Part shown: positions 27,450 through 36,434 of the stretch, piece by piece
How the letters are laid out: the number at the start of each line of letters is the position of its first letter
Position numbering within the stretch: position 1 is the stretch's first letter
DNA from: CAYJLC01 sp964370735
Lineage (GTDB): Bacteria; Bacillota; Clostridia; Oscillospirales; Butyricicoccaceae
Assembly (NCBI GenBank): GCA_964370735.1
Contig: CAYJLC010000001.1
Span: forward strand, 62,001-126,000
DNA: 64,000 nucleotides
Direction: 5' to 3'
Notes under the pieces: model-generated
Seen by the model: the letters and a program-made list of their open reading frames with translations, nothing else
Databases searched by the model: none
What the model was told of the DNA's origin: nothing
Made by a program: the position numbers and the translations under genes

Positions 27450-29300
27450 ATGAAAATTAAAGAATTAGACAAAAAAATTGCAAGAATATTGCCGAAAGTG
27501 CAAAAACCATCAAGATATGCTGGTGGTGAATATGGTGCTGTGCATAAAGATTTAGAAAATGTAGAAATTAGAATTGCATTTTCAATGCCAGATACTTATG
27601 AAGTTGGTATGAGCCATTTAGGTTCACGTATTTTATACGGACTTTATAACAGCTTAGACTATGTTTGGTGCGAAAGATGCTTTGCCCCATGGATTGATAT
27701 GGAAGCTGAAATGAGAAATGCCGATATCGAACTTTACGCTATTGAAAGTGGCGACCCTTTAAAAGAATTTGATATTTTAGCATTCACTTTGCAATACGAA
27801 CTTACTTTTACAAATATTTTAAACATGTTAGACCTTGCGAAAGTTCCACTTTTAGCATCTGACAGAACTTCGCTTAAAAACCTTGTAATCGTAGGTGGAC
27901 CTTGTGTTTATAATATCGAACCTATCACTGATTTTGTCGACGTTGCTATGATTGGTGAGGGTGAAGAAATGTCGGTTGAATTTGCAGAACTTTATCGCAT
28001 AGCAAAAAGAGAAGATTGGTCGAAAGATAAGTTTTTGACTGAGGTATGTAAGATTGAAGGAATGTATGTTCCGAAATTTTATGAGCCAACTTATAACGAA
28101 GATGGCACATTTAATGAGATGATTGTTTCTTCGAATGCTCCAAAAGAAGTGAAAAAACGTATCGTTTTAGACGTTGACAATATGTATTACCCAGAAACTT
28201 TCGTGGTTCCGTCGACAGATATCGTGTTCGACCGTTCGATGGTGGAAATTTTCAGAGGATGCACTAGAGGATGTAGATTCTGTCAAGCAGGGCATACTTA
28301 TCGTCCTGTTCGTGAAAAATCTCCAGAAGTATTATTTGAGCAAGCGAAAAAACTTATCGACAACACAGGTTATGAAGAAATTTCGCTATCTTCGCTGTCA
28401 ACGAGTGATTATCGTCACCTAGAAACGCTTACAGATATGCTTTTAGACTATACAAATCCGAAAAATGTATCACTAGCACTTCCATCACTAAGAGCCGATA
28501 ATTTCTCTGTCGAGCTTATGGAAAAAGTACAAAAAGTGCGTAAAACTGGTCTAACTTTTGCTCCAGAGGCAGGTTCGCAACGTCTTCGCGATGTTATTAA
28601 TAAAAATATCGTTGAAAAAGATTTACTAAATGCGTGCGATATCGCGTTTCGTGGTGGATGGAATAGCGTAAAACTTTATTTTATGCTAGGATTACCTACG
28701 GAAACTACCGAGGATTTAGATGGAATTGCTGATTTAGCACAAAAAGTGGTATGGACTTGGAGAAATTCGGGTGCAAATAGAGCGCGTGGCGTTAGAGTTA
28801 CAGTGAGCACCTCTTGTTTCGTGCCAAAAGCGCAAACTCCGTTCCAATGGGATAAGCAATTTTCTATGGAAGAACTTGTTGAAAAGCAAAAATATATGAA
28901 ACAAATTATGCGTATCAAAAACGTATCATATAATTGGCACGATGCGAAAACTTCGTTTTTAGAAGGTGTTTTTGCAAGAGGTGACAGAAAACTTAACAAA
29001 GTAATGCTAAGAGCTTTTGAGCTTGGATGTAAATTCGATGGGTGGGAAGAATGTTTCGACCTAGACAAATGGCTACAAGCGTTTGCTGATTGTGGTGTAG
29101 ACCCGAATTTCTATGTAGCAAGAGATTTTAGAGAAGACGAAGTTTTCCCTTGGGATCATATTTTATCGGCGTCGAAAAAATCGCATTTATTAAAAGAGCG
29201 TCAAAAATCGAGAGAAGAAGTTACAACTGACGAATGTAAAAAATCTTGTGCAGGTTGCGGTGCAAATTCATATCTAAACGGAGGACATTGCGATGTTTAA
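27450..29300 (+). CDS. TIGR03960-type B12-binding/radical SAM protein
   Basis: 616 residues. The N-terminal cobalamin-binding-like domain covers about 1-240, and the radical SAM motif CTRGCRFC is at Cys271/275/278 in FRGCTRGCRFCQAGH. The C-terminus ends in a CxxxCAGC cluster of cysteines. This family, nearly always paired with the next gene, occurs mostly in Clostridia and some other anaerobes, and often near ribonuclease G and rplU, neither of which is here. Its chemistry is undefined in my knowledge; RNA or ribosome modification is the guess. The ATG follows the regulator stop directly. Confidence 0.88.
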   Translation: MKIKELDKKIARILPKVQKPSRYAGGEYGAVHKDLENVEIRIAFSMPDTYEVGMSHLGSRILYGLYNSLDYVWCERCFAPWIDMEAEMRNADIELYAIESGDPLKEFDILAFTLQYELTFTNILNMLDLAKVPLLASDRTSLKNLVIVGGPCVYNIEPITDFVDVAMIGEGEEMSVEFAELYRIAKREDWSKDKFLTEVCKIEGMYVPKFYEPTYNEDGTFNEMIVSSNAPKEVKKRIVLDVDNMYYPETFVVPSTDIVFDRSMVEIFRGCTRGCRFCQAGHTYRPVREKSPEVLFEQAKKLIDNTGYEEISLSSLSTSDYRHLETLTDMLLDYTNPKNVSLALPSLRADNFSVELMEKVQKVRKTGLTFAPEAGSQRLRDVINKNIVEKDLLNACDIAFRGGWNSVKLYFMLGLPTETTEDLDGIADLAQKVVWTWRNSGANRARGVRVTVSTSCFVPKAQTPFQWDKQFSMEELVEKQKYMKQIMRIKNVSYNWHDAKTSFLEGVFARGDRKLNKVMLRAFELGCKFDGWEECFDLDKWLQAFADCGVDPNFYVARDFREDEVFPWDHILSASKKSHLLKERQKSREEVTTDECKKSCAGCGANSYLNGGHCDV

Positions 29301-29955
29301 AGCAAGAATGTTATTTAAAAAAGAAGGCAGAGCGAAATATATTTCGCATTTAGACGGAATGCGTGCAATTCAACGTTCTATCGGTCGTGCAAATTTAGAA
29401 ATATGGCATACAGAAGGATTTAATCCGCACCCTTATGTGTCGATTGCAATTCCACTTTCAACTGGTTTTTCTAGTGAATATGAACTGCTAGATTTCAATT
29501 TTTTAACAGAAGATGTGCCGACAGATGCTATCGATAGAATGAATAAAGCATTGCCTTATGGTTTTTCTGTCGTAGATATTTATAGAGCCGAAAGACATGC
29601 AAAAGAGATGAAATTCTCTGAATATCGCATCACTTATGAGTTTGATAACGGTGGAAACGAAGATTTTACACAGGTTGTGGAAAAAATCTTTGAAATGGAC
29701 GAAGTTATTTTAGTAAAACGCACGAAACGTTCAGAAAAAGAAGTGAACATCAAGGAGTTTATCAAAAAACTTGAAGTTTGCAATATAGACGAACACACGT
29801 CGCAAATTGATGTTATAACAGCAGCTGGTGACCCAAATTTAAGCCCTGAATATATCACAAAAGCTATTTTAAAATATGCCCCACATATAAACTTTGATGG
29901 TGCGTCTTATCATAGAACAAAGATATATGATATAGATTTAAACATTTTTAGGTAG
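29293..29955 (+). CDS. TIGR03936/DUF2344 radical SAM-associated protein
   Basis: 220 residues that match the small partner of the preceding radical SAM protein: the KYISHLDGMRAIQRSIGRANL opening, followed by NPHPYVSIAIPLSTGF, is diagnostic. It overlaps the radical SAM gene by eight bases, with GGAGG just before, so the two are coupled. It carries no radical SAM cysteines of its own. In other genomes the two proteins are sometimes fused. Confidence 0.9.
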   Translation: MFKARMLFKKEGRAKYISHLDGMRAIQRSIGRANLEIWHTEGFNPHPYVSIAIPLSTGFSSEYELLDFNFLTEDVPTDAIDRMNKALPYGFSVVDIYRAERHAKEMKFSEYRITYEFDNGGNEDFTQVVEKIFEMDEVILVKRTKRSEKEVNIKEFIKKLEVCNIDEHTSQIDVITAAGDPNLSPEYITKAILKYAPHINFDGASYHRTKIYDIDLNIFR

Positions 29956-29961
29956 GTTTTT

Positions 29962-31590
29962 ATGTCAAAAGGAAATTTTTTAAAAGGAGCTGCGATTTTA
30001 GTTGTTGCGAATTTTATAGTAAAACTAATCGGTGTTATTTATAAAATACCGATAGGGAATATTCTAGGGCCAGATGGTATGGGATATTTCAATGCAGCTT
30101 TTAATATTTATCTTGTTTTTTGGTCATTTTCAACTGGGGGACTACCTGTTGGATTATCGAAAATGGTGGCTGAGAGCGAGGGGCTTGGAAAATATCGTGA
30201 AGTAAAAAAAATCATGAAAGTAACGGCGATTTTATTCTCAATTGTTGGTATTGTCGGCGCTGCTATATTGATTATATTTGCAGGGAATTTTGCAAGCTTA
30301 ATTGGAAATGAGCCTGTAAAATACAGCGTTATGGCGCTTGCACCATCACTATTTTTCATGTCGATTATGAGCATATTTAGAGGGTATTTCCAAGGCAGAC
30401 AAAATATGTATCCTACGGCGATAAGCCAGATTTTCGAAGCTTTTACGAAGCTTATTATCGGAGTTTCGCTTGCAATGGTTGCAGTTTCCTTTATGCTTCC
30501 TTATGAGCAAATTTCTGCATTTGCAATCTTTGGAACGACAGCGAGTACGATAATTTCTGCAATAATTTTAGGCATAATATTTTTTGGCAAAAAAAATATG
30601 GAAGATTACAGAAATTTATCTGGTGACAACGAAGAATGTAGAAGTGCAAAAAAAATTGCTTTTGACATTGTAAAACTCATAGTTCCTATTTCGATAGGCT
30701 CATTAGTTGTCAATTTGACAGGGTTTCTAGACGTATTTATGGTGTTAACGAGGTTGCAAGACATAGGAAATAACCTAACAGAGGCGAATTTTATCTATGG
30801 TTCTTATGGCTACGCAAGTACGCTATTTAATCTGCCTATTTCGATAATTGCAACGCTTAATTTAACGATTTTGCCAGCGATAGCAACAGCATATTCACTG
30901 AAAAATCACGCACAAATGAAAAGTCTTATTAAAAAAGGGATAAAAATCACTGCAATTTTCGCTTTTCCTTGCGCATTTGCATTTGTTTTCTTCTCAAATG
31001 ATATACTTTCGCTTATTTATCCAGGATATGAAGATGCAATTAAAGTTGCGACTCCGCTATTAAGCCTTTTGGGTATTGCAGTTATTTTTGTAACAATTTC
31101 ATCGATTTTTACAGCTATTTTGCAAGCAACAGGCAAAGAAAGAGTGCCAGTTTATTCTATTTTAATAGCGTCTGTAATAAAAGTTTTTCTAAACTACACG
31201 CTTATAGGTATTCCGGCGATAGGCATTGCAGGTGCATCTATATCGACGATTGTTTGTTATGCGACGATTTTATTTTTAAATTATAGATATACTAAAAAAC
31301 ATCTTCGTTTTAAGTTGAAAATGAAGAAAATTATATTAAAACCTGTTGTTTCTTCGACTATTATGGTCGCAGTTTCGGCAATTTCTATGTTTTTATTAAG
31401 TAATTTGATAATTTTAATAGAAACTACCACTAAAATTTCACTTCCGAACTCACTTGATACAATATTTATGATGATTATTGCAGTGATTTCATATTTTGTC
31501 GCATTAATTTTGGTTGGTGGCATATCAAAAGCAGATGTAGATGGTTTGCCAATACCAAAACGTGTAATTTCTATGATGAGGCTTAAATGA
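29962..31590 (+). CDS. SpoVB/MurJ-like lipid flippase (MATE/MOP superfamily)
   Basis: 542 residues, about 14 membrane helices. The N-terminal GAAILVVANFIVKLIGVIYK and GNILGPDGMGYF sequences are those of the SpoVB/YtgP branch, which carries lipid-linked cell-wall precursors or polysaccharides across the membrane. Six bases after the previous stop. It overlaps the pseudouridine synthase by four bases. Whether this is the main lipid II flippase or a sporulation paralogue cannot be decided from one copy. Confidence 0.9.
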   Translation: MSKGNFLKGAAILVVANFIVKLIGVIYKIPIGNILGPDGMGYFNAAFNIYLVFWSFSTGGLPVGLSKMVAESEGLGKYREVKKIMKVTAILFSIVGIVGAAILIIFAGNFASLIGNEPVKYSVMALAPSLFFMSIMSIFRGYFQGRQNMYPTAISQIFEAFTKLIIGVSLAMVAVSFMLPYEQISAFAIFGTTASTIISAIILGIIFFGKKNMEDYRNLSGDNEECRSAKKIAFDIVKLIVPISIGSLVVNLTGFLDVFMVLTRLQDIGNNLTEANFIYGSYGYASTLFNLPISIIATLNLTILPAIATAYSLKNHAQMKSLIKKGIKITAIFAFPCAFAFVFFSNDILSLIYPGYEDAIKVATPLLSLLGIAVIFVTISSIFTAILQATGKERVPVYSILIASVIKVFLNYTLIGIPAIGIAGASISTIVCYATILFLNYRYTKKHLRFKLKMKKIILKPVVSSTIMVAVSAISMFLLSNLIILIETTTKISLPNSLDTIFMMIIAVISYFVALILVGGISKADVDGLPIPKRVISMMRLK

Positions 31591-32471
31591 TTAGAATTTT
31601 AACATATAAAATTGAAAAAGAAAATGAAGAAATTACGATTAAGGAGTTTTTGAAAAATCGCAATTATCCAAGTTCAGTTATAGCACTATTAAAACGTATA
31701 GAGAATGGCATTACGGTGAATGGTATTCATGTTTTTGTGACATATAAACTGAAAATCGGTGATGAATTAATTGTAAAAGTCGAAAACGAGGTGCCATCTG
31801 AGCAAATTTTGCCTTTAAAAATGGATTTGGACATAGTTTTCGAAGACGAAGATTTGATTGTGATAAATAAAGAAGCAGGCATCGCATCTCATCCATCGTC
31901 AAATCATTTCGAATCGTCGCTTGCGAGTGGTGTTTGCGAATATTATAAAGGAAAAAATTTCGTATATCGAATAGTGAATAGGCTAGATCGGGATACGAGT
32001 GGGCTGTTAATTATAGCAAAAAACCAGCTTTCAGCAGCGATTTTGAGCAAAATGGTGCGAGAAAAAGAGATTAAACGCGAGTATCTTGCGATTGTGCGTT
32101 ACGATTTTCCTTTTTTAAATGGCTCGATTGAAGCTCCTATTGGCAGGGCAAATAACGATAGCATTATCGAAAGAATGGTAAATTTTGAAAATGGAGATTA
32201 TGCAAAGACAAATTTTCAGAAAATCGAGTATAAAAATGGACATAGCCTTATAGCGCTTGTTTTGGAAACAGGTAGAACTCATCAAATTCGTGTTCATTTA
32301 AAGCATAAAGGCTATCCGATAATCGGTGATTTTTTGTATAATCCTGATTATGACAATATAAAAAGACAGGCACTTCATTCGCACAAACTAGAATTTTTGC
32401 ACCCTATTACAGGCGAAGAAATGAAATTTTCGGCTGAAATGCCTAAAGATATGGCTGTAATTTTTGAGTAA
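31587..32471 (+). CDS. RluA-family RNA pseudouridine synthase
   Basis: 294 residues. An N-terminal S4-like RNA-binding part (about 15-80) precedes the catalytic domain. Its motif II NRLDRDTSGLL near 132 holds the catalytic Asp; the usual His before Arg is Asn here. GRTHQIRVHL near 230 matches motif III. It overlaps the flippase in ATGA. The target, 23S rRNA or tRNA, cannot be assigned: RluD- and YlyB-type enzymes are both possible. Confidence 0.9.
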   Translation: MIRILTYKIEKENEEITIKEFLKNRNYPSSVIALLKRIENGITVNGIHVFVTYKLKIGDELIVKVENEVPSEQILPLKMDLDIVFEDEDLIVINKEAGIASHPSSNHFESSLASGVCEYYKGKNFVYRIVNRLDRDTSGLLIIAKNQLSAAILSKMVREKEIKREYLAIVRYDFPFLNGSIEAPIGRANNDSIIERMVNFENGDYAKTNFQKIEYKNGHSLIALVLETGRTHQIRVHLKHKGYPIIGDFLYNPDYDNIKRQALHSHKLEFLHPITGEEMKFSAEMPKDMAVIFE

Positions 32472-32511
32472 AATATATAAATCAAAGTGCGTATATTTAT
32501 ATAAAAAAACA

Positions 32512-32540
32512 TTGACAAAAATAACGCTTTGTGGTATAAT
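32512..32540 (+). promoter_or_regulatory. Consensus promoter of rplS
   Basis: TTGACA (32512-32517), exactly 17 bases, TATAAT (32535-32540). It is the strongest promoter in the window, as expected for a ribosomal protein gene. Confidence 0.92.
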
Positions 32541-32545
32541 ATCAC

Positions 32546-32606
32546 AGATAACGGATATTCCTCTGGTTAGCACAGTGCGACGAATGAATATCTATGAATT
32601 AAGGAG
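32546..32606 (+). ncRNA. Candidate L19 leader (ribosomal protein autoregulatory RNA)
   Basis: The 5' untranslated region of rplS holds a perfect 7-bp stem, GATATTC (32554-32560) with GAATATC (32586-32592), enclosing an inner CTG/CAG pairing. It ends a few bases before the AAGGAG site. Position and size match the L19 leader known from low-G+C Gram-positive bacteria, which is proposed to bind L19. I identify it by place and structure, not by alignment. Confidence 0.55.
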
Positions 32607-32613
32607 AACGAAA

Positions 32614-32955
32614 ATGGATTTAGTTAAAATCTTATCAGAACAACACATGAAAGCTGAACTTCCTACGCTTGAAATCGGGGATACTATTAAAGTTCATGCG
32701 AAAATCAAAGAAGGAAACCGTGAGAGAATTCAAGTATTTGAAGGTATCTTAATCGCTATGAAACACGGTGGAATCAACAAAACTATCACTGTAAGACGTT
32801 TATCGCACGGTGTTGGTGTTGAGAAAACTTTCTTACTTCATGCTCCAAACGTAGATCACATTGATGTTGTGAAACACGGTAAAGTTAGACGTGCTAAACT
32901 ATACTATCTTCGTGATAGAGTTGGTAAAGCAGCTAGACTTAAAGAAAGAGTATAA
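32614..32955 (+). CDS. rplS: 50S ribosomal protein L19
   Basis: 113 residues, the normal L19 length. Seen are the opening MDLVKILSEQHMK, the GDTIKVHAKIKEG and RIQVFEGILIA strands, and the C-terminal KLYYLRDRVGKAARLKER. The start at 32614 follows AAGGAG; the longer open frame upstream is interrupted by the promoter at 32512-32540 and is not real. Here rplS is monocistronic, with its own promoter, leader and terminator, and without the trmD or lepB neighbours common elsewhere. Confidence 0.98.
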   Translation: MDLVKILSEQHMKAELPTLEIGDTIKVHAKIKEGNRERIQVFEGILIAMKHGGINKTITVRRLSHGVGVEKTFLLHAPNVDHIDVVKHGKVRRAKLYYLRDRVGKAARLKERV

Positions 32956-32970
32956 TACTGATTTTTTAAT

Positions 32971-33006
32971 AAAACAGGCAGCAATTTTGCTGTCTGTTTT
33001 GCTTTT
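32971..33006 (+). terminator. Terminator of rplS
   Basis: Long hairpin AAAACAGGCAGCAA / TTGCTGTCTGTTTT (32971-33000) with one G-T pair, followed by a T-rich tract. Confidence 0.88.
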
Positions 33007-33085
33007 ATTTGTAAAATTTTTATAAAATCGAGTGCAAAACTAATTTGAATGTGGTATTATATCCGTATAGACGAAGAGGTGTATT

Positions 33086-34579
33086 ATGAAAAAATGTAAA
33101 ATTTTAATTGTCGAAGACGAACTGATAGTTAGACAGGCTATCAGATACATTTTAGAAGGAAAACCAGACATATTCGAAATAGTTGCAAAGGCTTCAAACG
33201 GAAAAGAAGCGTGTGATATTTTGGAAAAAACAGAAGTAGATGTTGTAATTAGCGATATAAGTATGCCGATTTTAGATGGATTAGAGCTTTCAAAGAATAT
33301 TCGAATGAAATATCCGAATATTTATATCATCATATTAAGTGGCTACGGTGATTTTGATTATGTGAAATCATGCTTTAAATATGGTGTGTTTGAATATATT
33401 TTAAAACCGAAATTAACGCCTGAAAATCTTTATGAAACACTTAACAGAATTTGTATGAAAATAGGCATAGATTCAAAGGCAAATGATAATATGAATTTTA
33501 TAGAAAGTGCACTGAAAAACGAAGAAAAGCCAACTTTGCCTGAAAAATATGAAGCAAAATATCTGGCAAGCATTGGTGTAAATTTGAATAAAATAATTGG
33601 CTATGAAGAAGAGCGAGATGAATTATATTACGAGTATATTTGCAATAAATTTATAGACTTTTTTAAAAATTCCAGTTATGAGTTTTATCTGACGAAAGAT
33701 AATATTTTAATAGCATTGTTTGCGTTTAATTACAAAACAAATTCCGAATTTATATCGGAAGTGAAATATCTTATGAAAACATTATCAAACGAAGTTTTAG
33801 GCATAAAATTTGCGTATAGTTTGGTTTCTAATGACGAAAAAACTGTGTTTGACAATATTAGAAATGTAAAAACCTGTTCGAAAATGCAATTTTTCGTCCA
33901 CAATAACGAAGATGTATTTGAGTGTCAAGAAATTATTAAGCAAAAAGTTGAGATTTTCAAGGGATTTAAAGAAAAAATTGACTTTTTTGAAGAAGCTTTT
34001 GAGTTTTTGCATACTTATATCAGCGAAACGACATATAAATCTGGATATGAAGAAGACGAGTTTAAAAAACAAGTAGAATATATAATTTATACAGTATTTG
34101 ATACTTATTGCGAGGAAGATTTCTTCGAAAAAAATAGAGATATTGACCAATTTAAGACTATGAGATTATTTTCAGAGCTTTATTCTTTAGATGACTTATT
34201 GAAATTTGTTGATGATATTTTTGTGACGATTAATAGTAGAATAAACCACTTAAAAATCGGTTCAGACTCGCTTATCACAAAGATTTTAGAATTTATTAAG
34301 AGTAATTATTATGAACAGCTTAATTTAAAACAAGTTGCCGATAAATATCATATCAGCTACTCATATTTATCAACATATTTCAGCCACAATTTAGGGATTG
34401 GATTTAATGAATATCTAAATAAAATTCGTATAGAAAATGCAAAATATATGCTAAAATCGACTGAACTTTCTATCAGCGATATTTGCGAGAAAACAGGATA
34501 TTTAGACCAAAGCTATTTTAGCAAAATTTTCAAGAAAAATACCGGAATGAGTCCGTCTGCATATAGAAGGGATATGTAA
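33086..34579 (+). CDS. YesN-type AraC-family response regulator
   Basis: 497 residues. Receiver domain 1-125 with Asp57 in VVISDISMP and Lys in LKPK; a long linker; then two AraC helix-turn-helix motifs at about 395-497 (LNLKQVADKYHISYSYLSTYF and ISDICEKTGYLDQSYFSKIFK). GAGGTG precedes the ATG. It is followed directly by its YesM partner and by sugar-transport genes, so it most likely activates the downstream solute-binding protein promoter in response to alpha-galactosides (inference). Confidence 0.93.
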   Translation: MKKCKILIVEDELIVRQAIRYILEGKPDIFEIVAKASNGKEACDILEKTEVDVVISDISMPILDGLELSKNIRMKYPNIYIIILSGYGDFDYVKSCFKYGVFEYILKPKLTPENLYETLNRICMKIGIDSKANDNMNFIESALKNEEKPTLPEKYEAKYLASIGVNLNKIIGYEEERDELYYEYICNKFIDFFKNSSYEFYLTKDNILIALFAFNYKTNSEFISEVKYLMKTLSNEVLGIKFAYSLVSNDEKTVFDNIRNVKTCSKMQFFVHNNEDVFECQEIIKQKVEIFKGFKEKIDFFEEAFEFLHTYISETTYKSGYEEDEFKKQVEYIIYTVFDTYCEEDFFEKNRDIDQFKTMRLFSELYSLDDLLKFVDDIFVTINSRINHLKIGSDSLITKILEFIKSNYYEQLNLKQVADKYHISYSYLSTYFSHNLGIGFNEYLNKIRIENAKYMLKSTELSISDICEKTGYLDQSYFSKIFKKNTGMSPSAYRRDM

Positions 34580-36319
34580 ATGAAACTTAATTTGTTTACT
34601 AAAATTGCAATTGTATTTGTGACAGTTGGAATAATTACGGGTGCATTGTCAATAAGCACTATGTCTAGGTCGAGCGAAGAAACTTTCATCAAATATTATG
34701 TTGGGTTTCAAAGCAATTATATCAATCTGACTTTAGAGAACTTTGAAGAATTTAATCGTGAAAATATAGATATTATAAATAATTATTCGAAAAATATTGT
34801 ATTAAGTGAGTATTTAACGACTGAAAAAAGCCTTTCTTCGCGTGAATTATACTCGATTTTTTACGATATTGAACAATCACTTAACAATGACTATAACGCA
34901 ACTTACCAACGAAAAGTTTTTGTGAGAGGGACAAATGGCAGGATTTATGCAGATGATACTGCAACTATTATTGCAAACAGTGATGAAATTAAAAACGGTG
35001 ATATATATAAATTATCTACTGAAAACCCACAAAAGTTGGTGTATAGCTATGGAACTAGTGGTTTTTATAATGAAAATCCAGAATTAGTGGCAGTGAAACA
35101 GCTTTCAAAAGTCTATTCTACACAAAAAATAGGGACTATATTTATAAGCATTGAAGAAAAAACCATACAGTCTTTGTATGAGAATTTTATCGAAAAAGAG
35201 TCGAACACTTATATAATAGACACAGCTGGGAATATTATTTCGAGCAATAATCTTTTGCAAGTAGGTTTACAAAACCAAGAAATGCTAGAAATTGCAGAGA
35301 ATATAGTTAAAGAAGAAATTGAATACCACATGACATACGAAAGCGACACAAGATTTATGTATATGTCAGCGTATATACCTGTTTTTGATATGTATATTGT
35401 AAATAAAATTGATATGAATGTAGCGTTAGCAGATTTTAACGATGCGAGTATTAATACACAAGTTATCAGTGGTGTTGTGATTATTATTGGACTTATAGCG
35501 GTATTTTTAATGACAAGAAGTATTTATGAGCCGTTAAAAGAGATTATTTTGACTATAAGTTCATCTACTAAAAAAGGCTTTAAGAAAATCGAAAACATAA
35601 AAACCGTAGACGAAGTGAGCAAACTTCGTGACGCATATAATTTTATGATAGATGAAATAGAAGGATATACAAAGGAGCTTGTCGATATAGAGCGACAAAA
35701 GCGTTTTGCCGAGCTTTCTGCACTGCAAATGCAAATTAATCCTCATTTTCTCTATAATACGCTTGCTGTAATCAAATATTTGGTTTGGCAAGGGGAAAAA
35801 GACAAGGCGACAAAGACTATTGAGGCACTTATCGACTTGCTACAAAGTACGATAAGCAAAAATGAGGAAATGATTTCGGTTTATCAAGAAGTAGAGAATT
35901 TAAAAAACTATATTTTAATTAATGAAATAAGATATGGCGATAAAATTCGTGTGTCCCTTTTTATTGATGAAAGTATTTTAGATGAAAAAGTGCCAAAGCT
36001 TATTTTCCAACCATTTATAGAAAACGCGTATTTCCATGCATTCCAAATTAAAAAATCGGGTGATATCAGATTTATTATCGATAAAAAGGGTGAAAACTTG
36101 ATATGTGATATAATTGACAATGGTGATGGCATGGAAAATTTTGACCAATCACAAGCAAAAGAACATTTCACAGGCGTAGGTATTATGAATGTTGACCAAA
36201 GAATTAAGCTTATTTTTGGTGAAGGTTACGGTGTGCATGTCACATCGACCAGTGGATTTGGTACAAAGGTGCGAATAAAATTACCAATTTCGGAAAAAAG
36301 TCATAATGATGAAAAATAG
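34580..36319 (+). CDS. YesM-family sensor histidine kinase
   Basis: 579 residues. An N-terminal helix (about 7-27) and a second helix (about 293-315) enclose an extracellular sensor part, probably Cache-like. HAMP follows at about 315-370, then the His_kinase motif QINPHFLYN with His389, and a C-terminal ATPase with NAYFHAF and DNGDGM. It starts one base after the response regulator stop. Its ligand is probably an extracellular oligosaccharide or the binding protein carrying it. Confidence 0.93.
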   Translation: MKLNLFTKIAIVFVTVGIITGALSISTMSRSSEETFIKYYVGFQSNYINLTLENFEEFNRENIDIINNYSKNIVLSEYLTTEKSLSSRELYSIFYDIEQSLNNDYNATYQRKVFVRGTNGRIYADDTATIIANSDEIKNGDIYKLSTENPQKLVYSYGTSGFYNENPELVAVKQLSKVYSTQKIGTIFISIEEKTIQSLYENFIEKESNTYIIDTAGNIISSNNLLQVGLQNQEMLEIAENIVKEEIEYHMTYESDTRFMYMSAYIPVFDMYIVNKIDMNVALADFNDASINTQVISGVVIIIGLIAVFLMTRSIYEPLKEIILTISSSTKKGFKKIENIKTVDEVSKLRDAYNFMIDEIEGYTKELVDIERQKRFAELSALQMQINPHFLYNTLAVIKYLVWQGEKDKATKTIEALIDLLQSTISKNEEMISVYQEVENLKNYILINEIRYGDKIRVSLFIDESILDEKVPKLIFQPFIENAYFHAFQIKKSGDIRFIIDKKGENLICDIIDNGDGMENFDQSQAKEHFTGVGIMNVDQRIKLIFGEGYGVHVTSTSGFGTKVRIKLPISEKSHNDEK

Positions 36320-36367
36320 ATAGGAGAATTTACAATAAAAATCAAATAATGTGAAAATAAATATTAC

Positions 36368-36396
36368 TAACCTTAATAATAAAAATATAGTATAAT
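36368..36396 (+). promoter_or_regulatory. Probable activator-dependent promoter of the sugar-transport operon
   Basis: A perfect TATAAT (36391-36396) lies 38 bases before the binding-protein start, but the -35 position 17 bases upstream reads TAACCT, far from consensus. This is the usual look of a promoter that needs an activator, here probably the YesN-type regulator. Confidence 0.5.
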
Positions 36397-36434
36397 TAAT
36401 TCATAAATTACAAATGTTTTTGGAGGAAAATACT

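Noticed and set aside
32464..32613. A 50-residue extension of L19
   Set aside because: It is crossed by a perfect promoter and the leader stem; L19 normally begins at the ATG at 32614.
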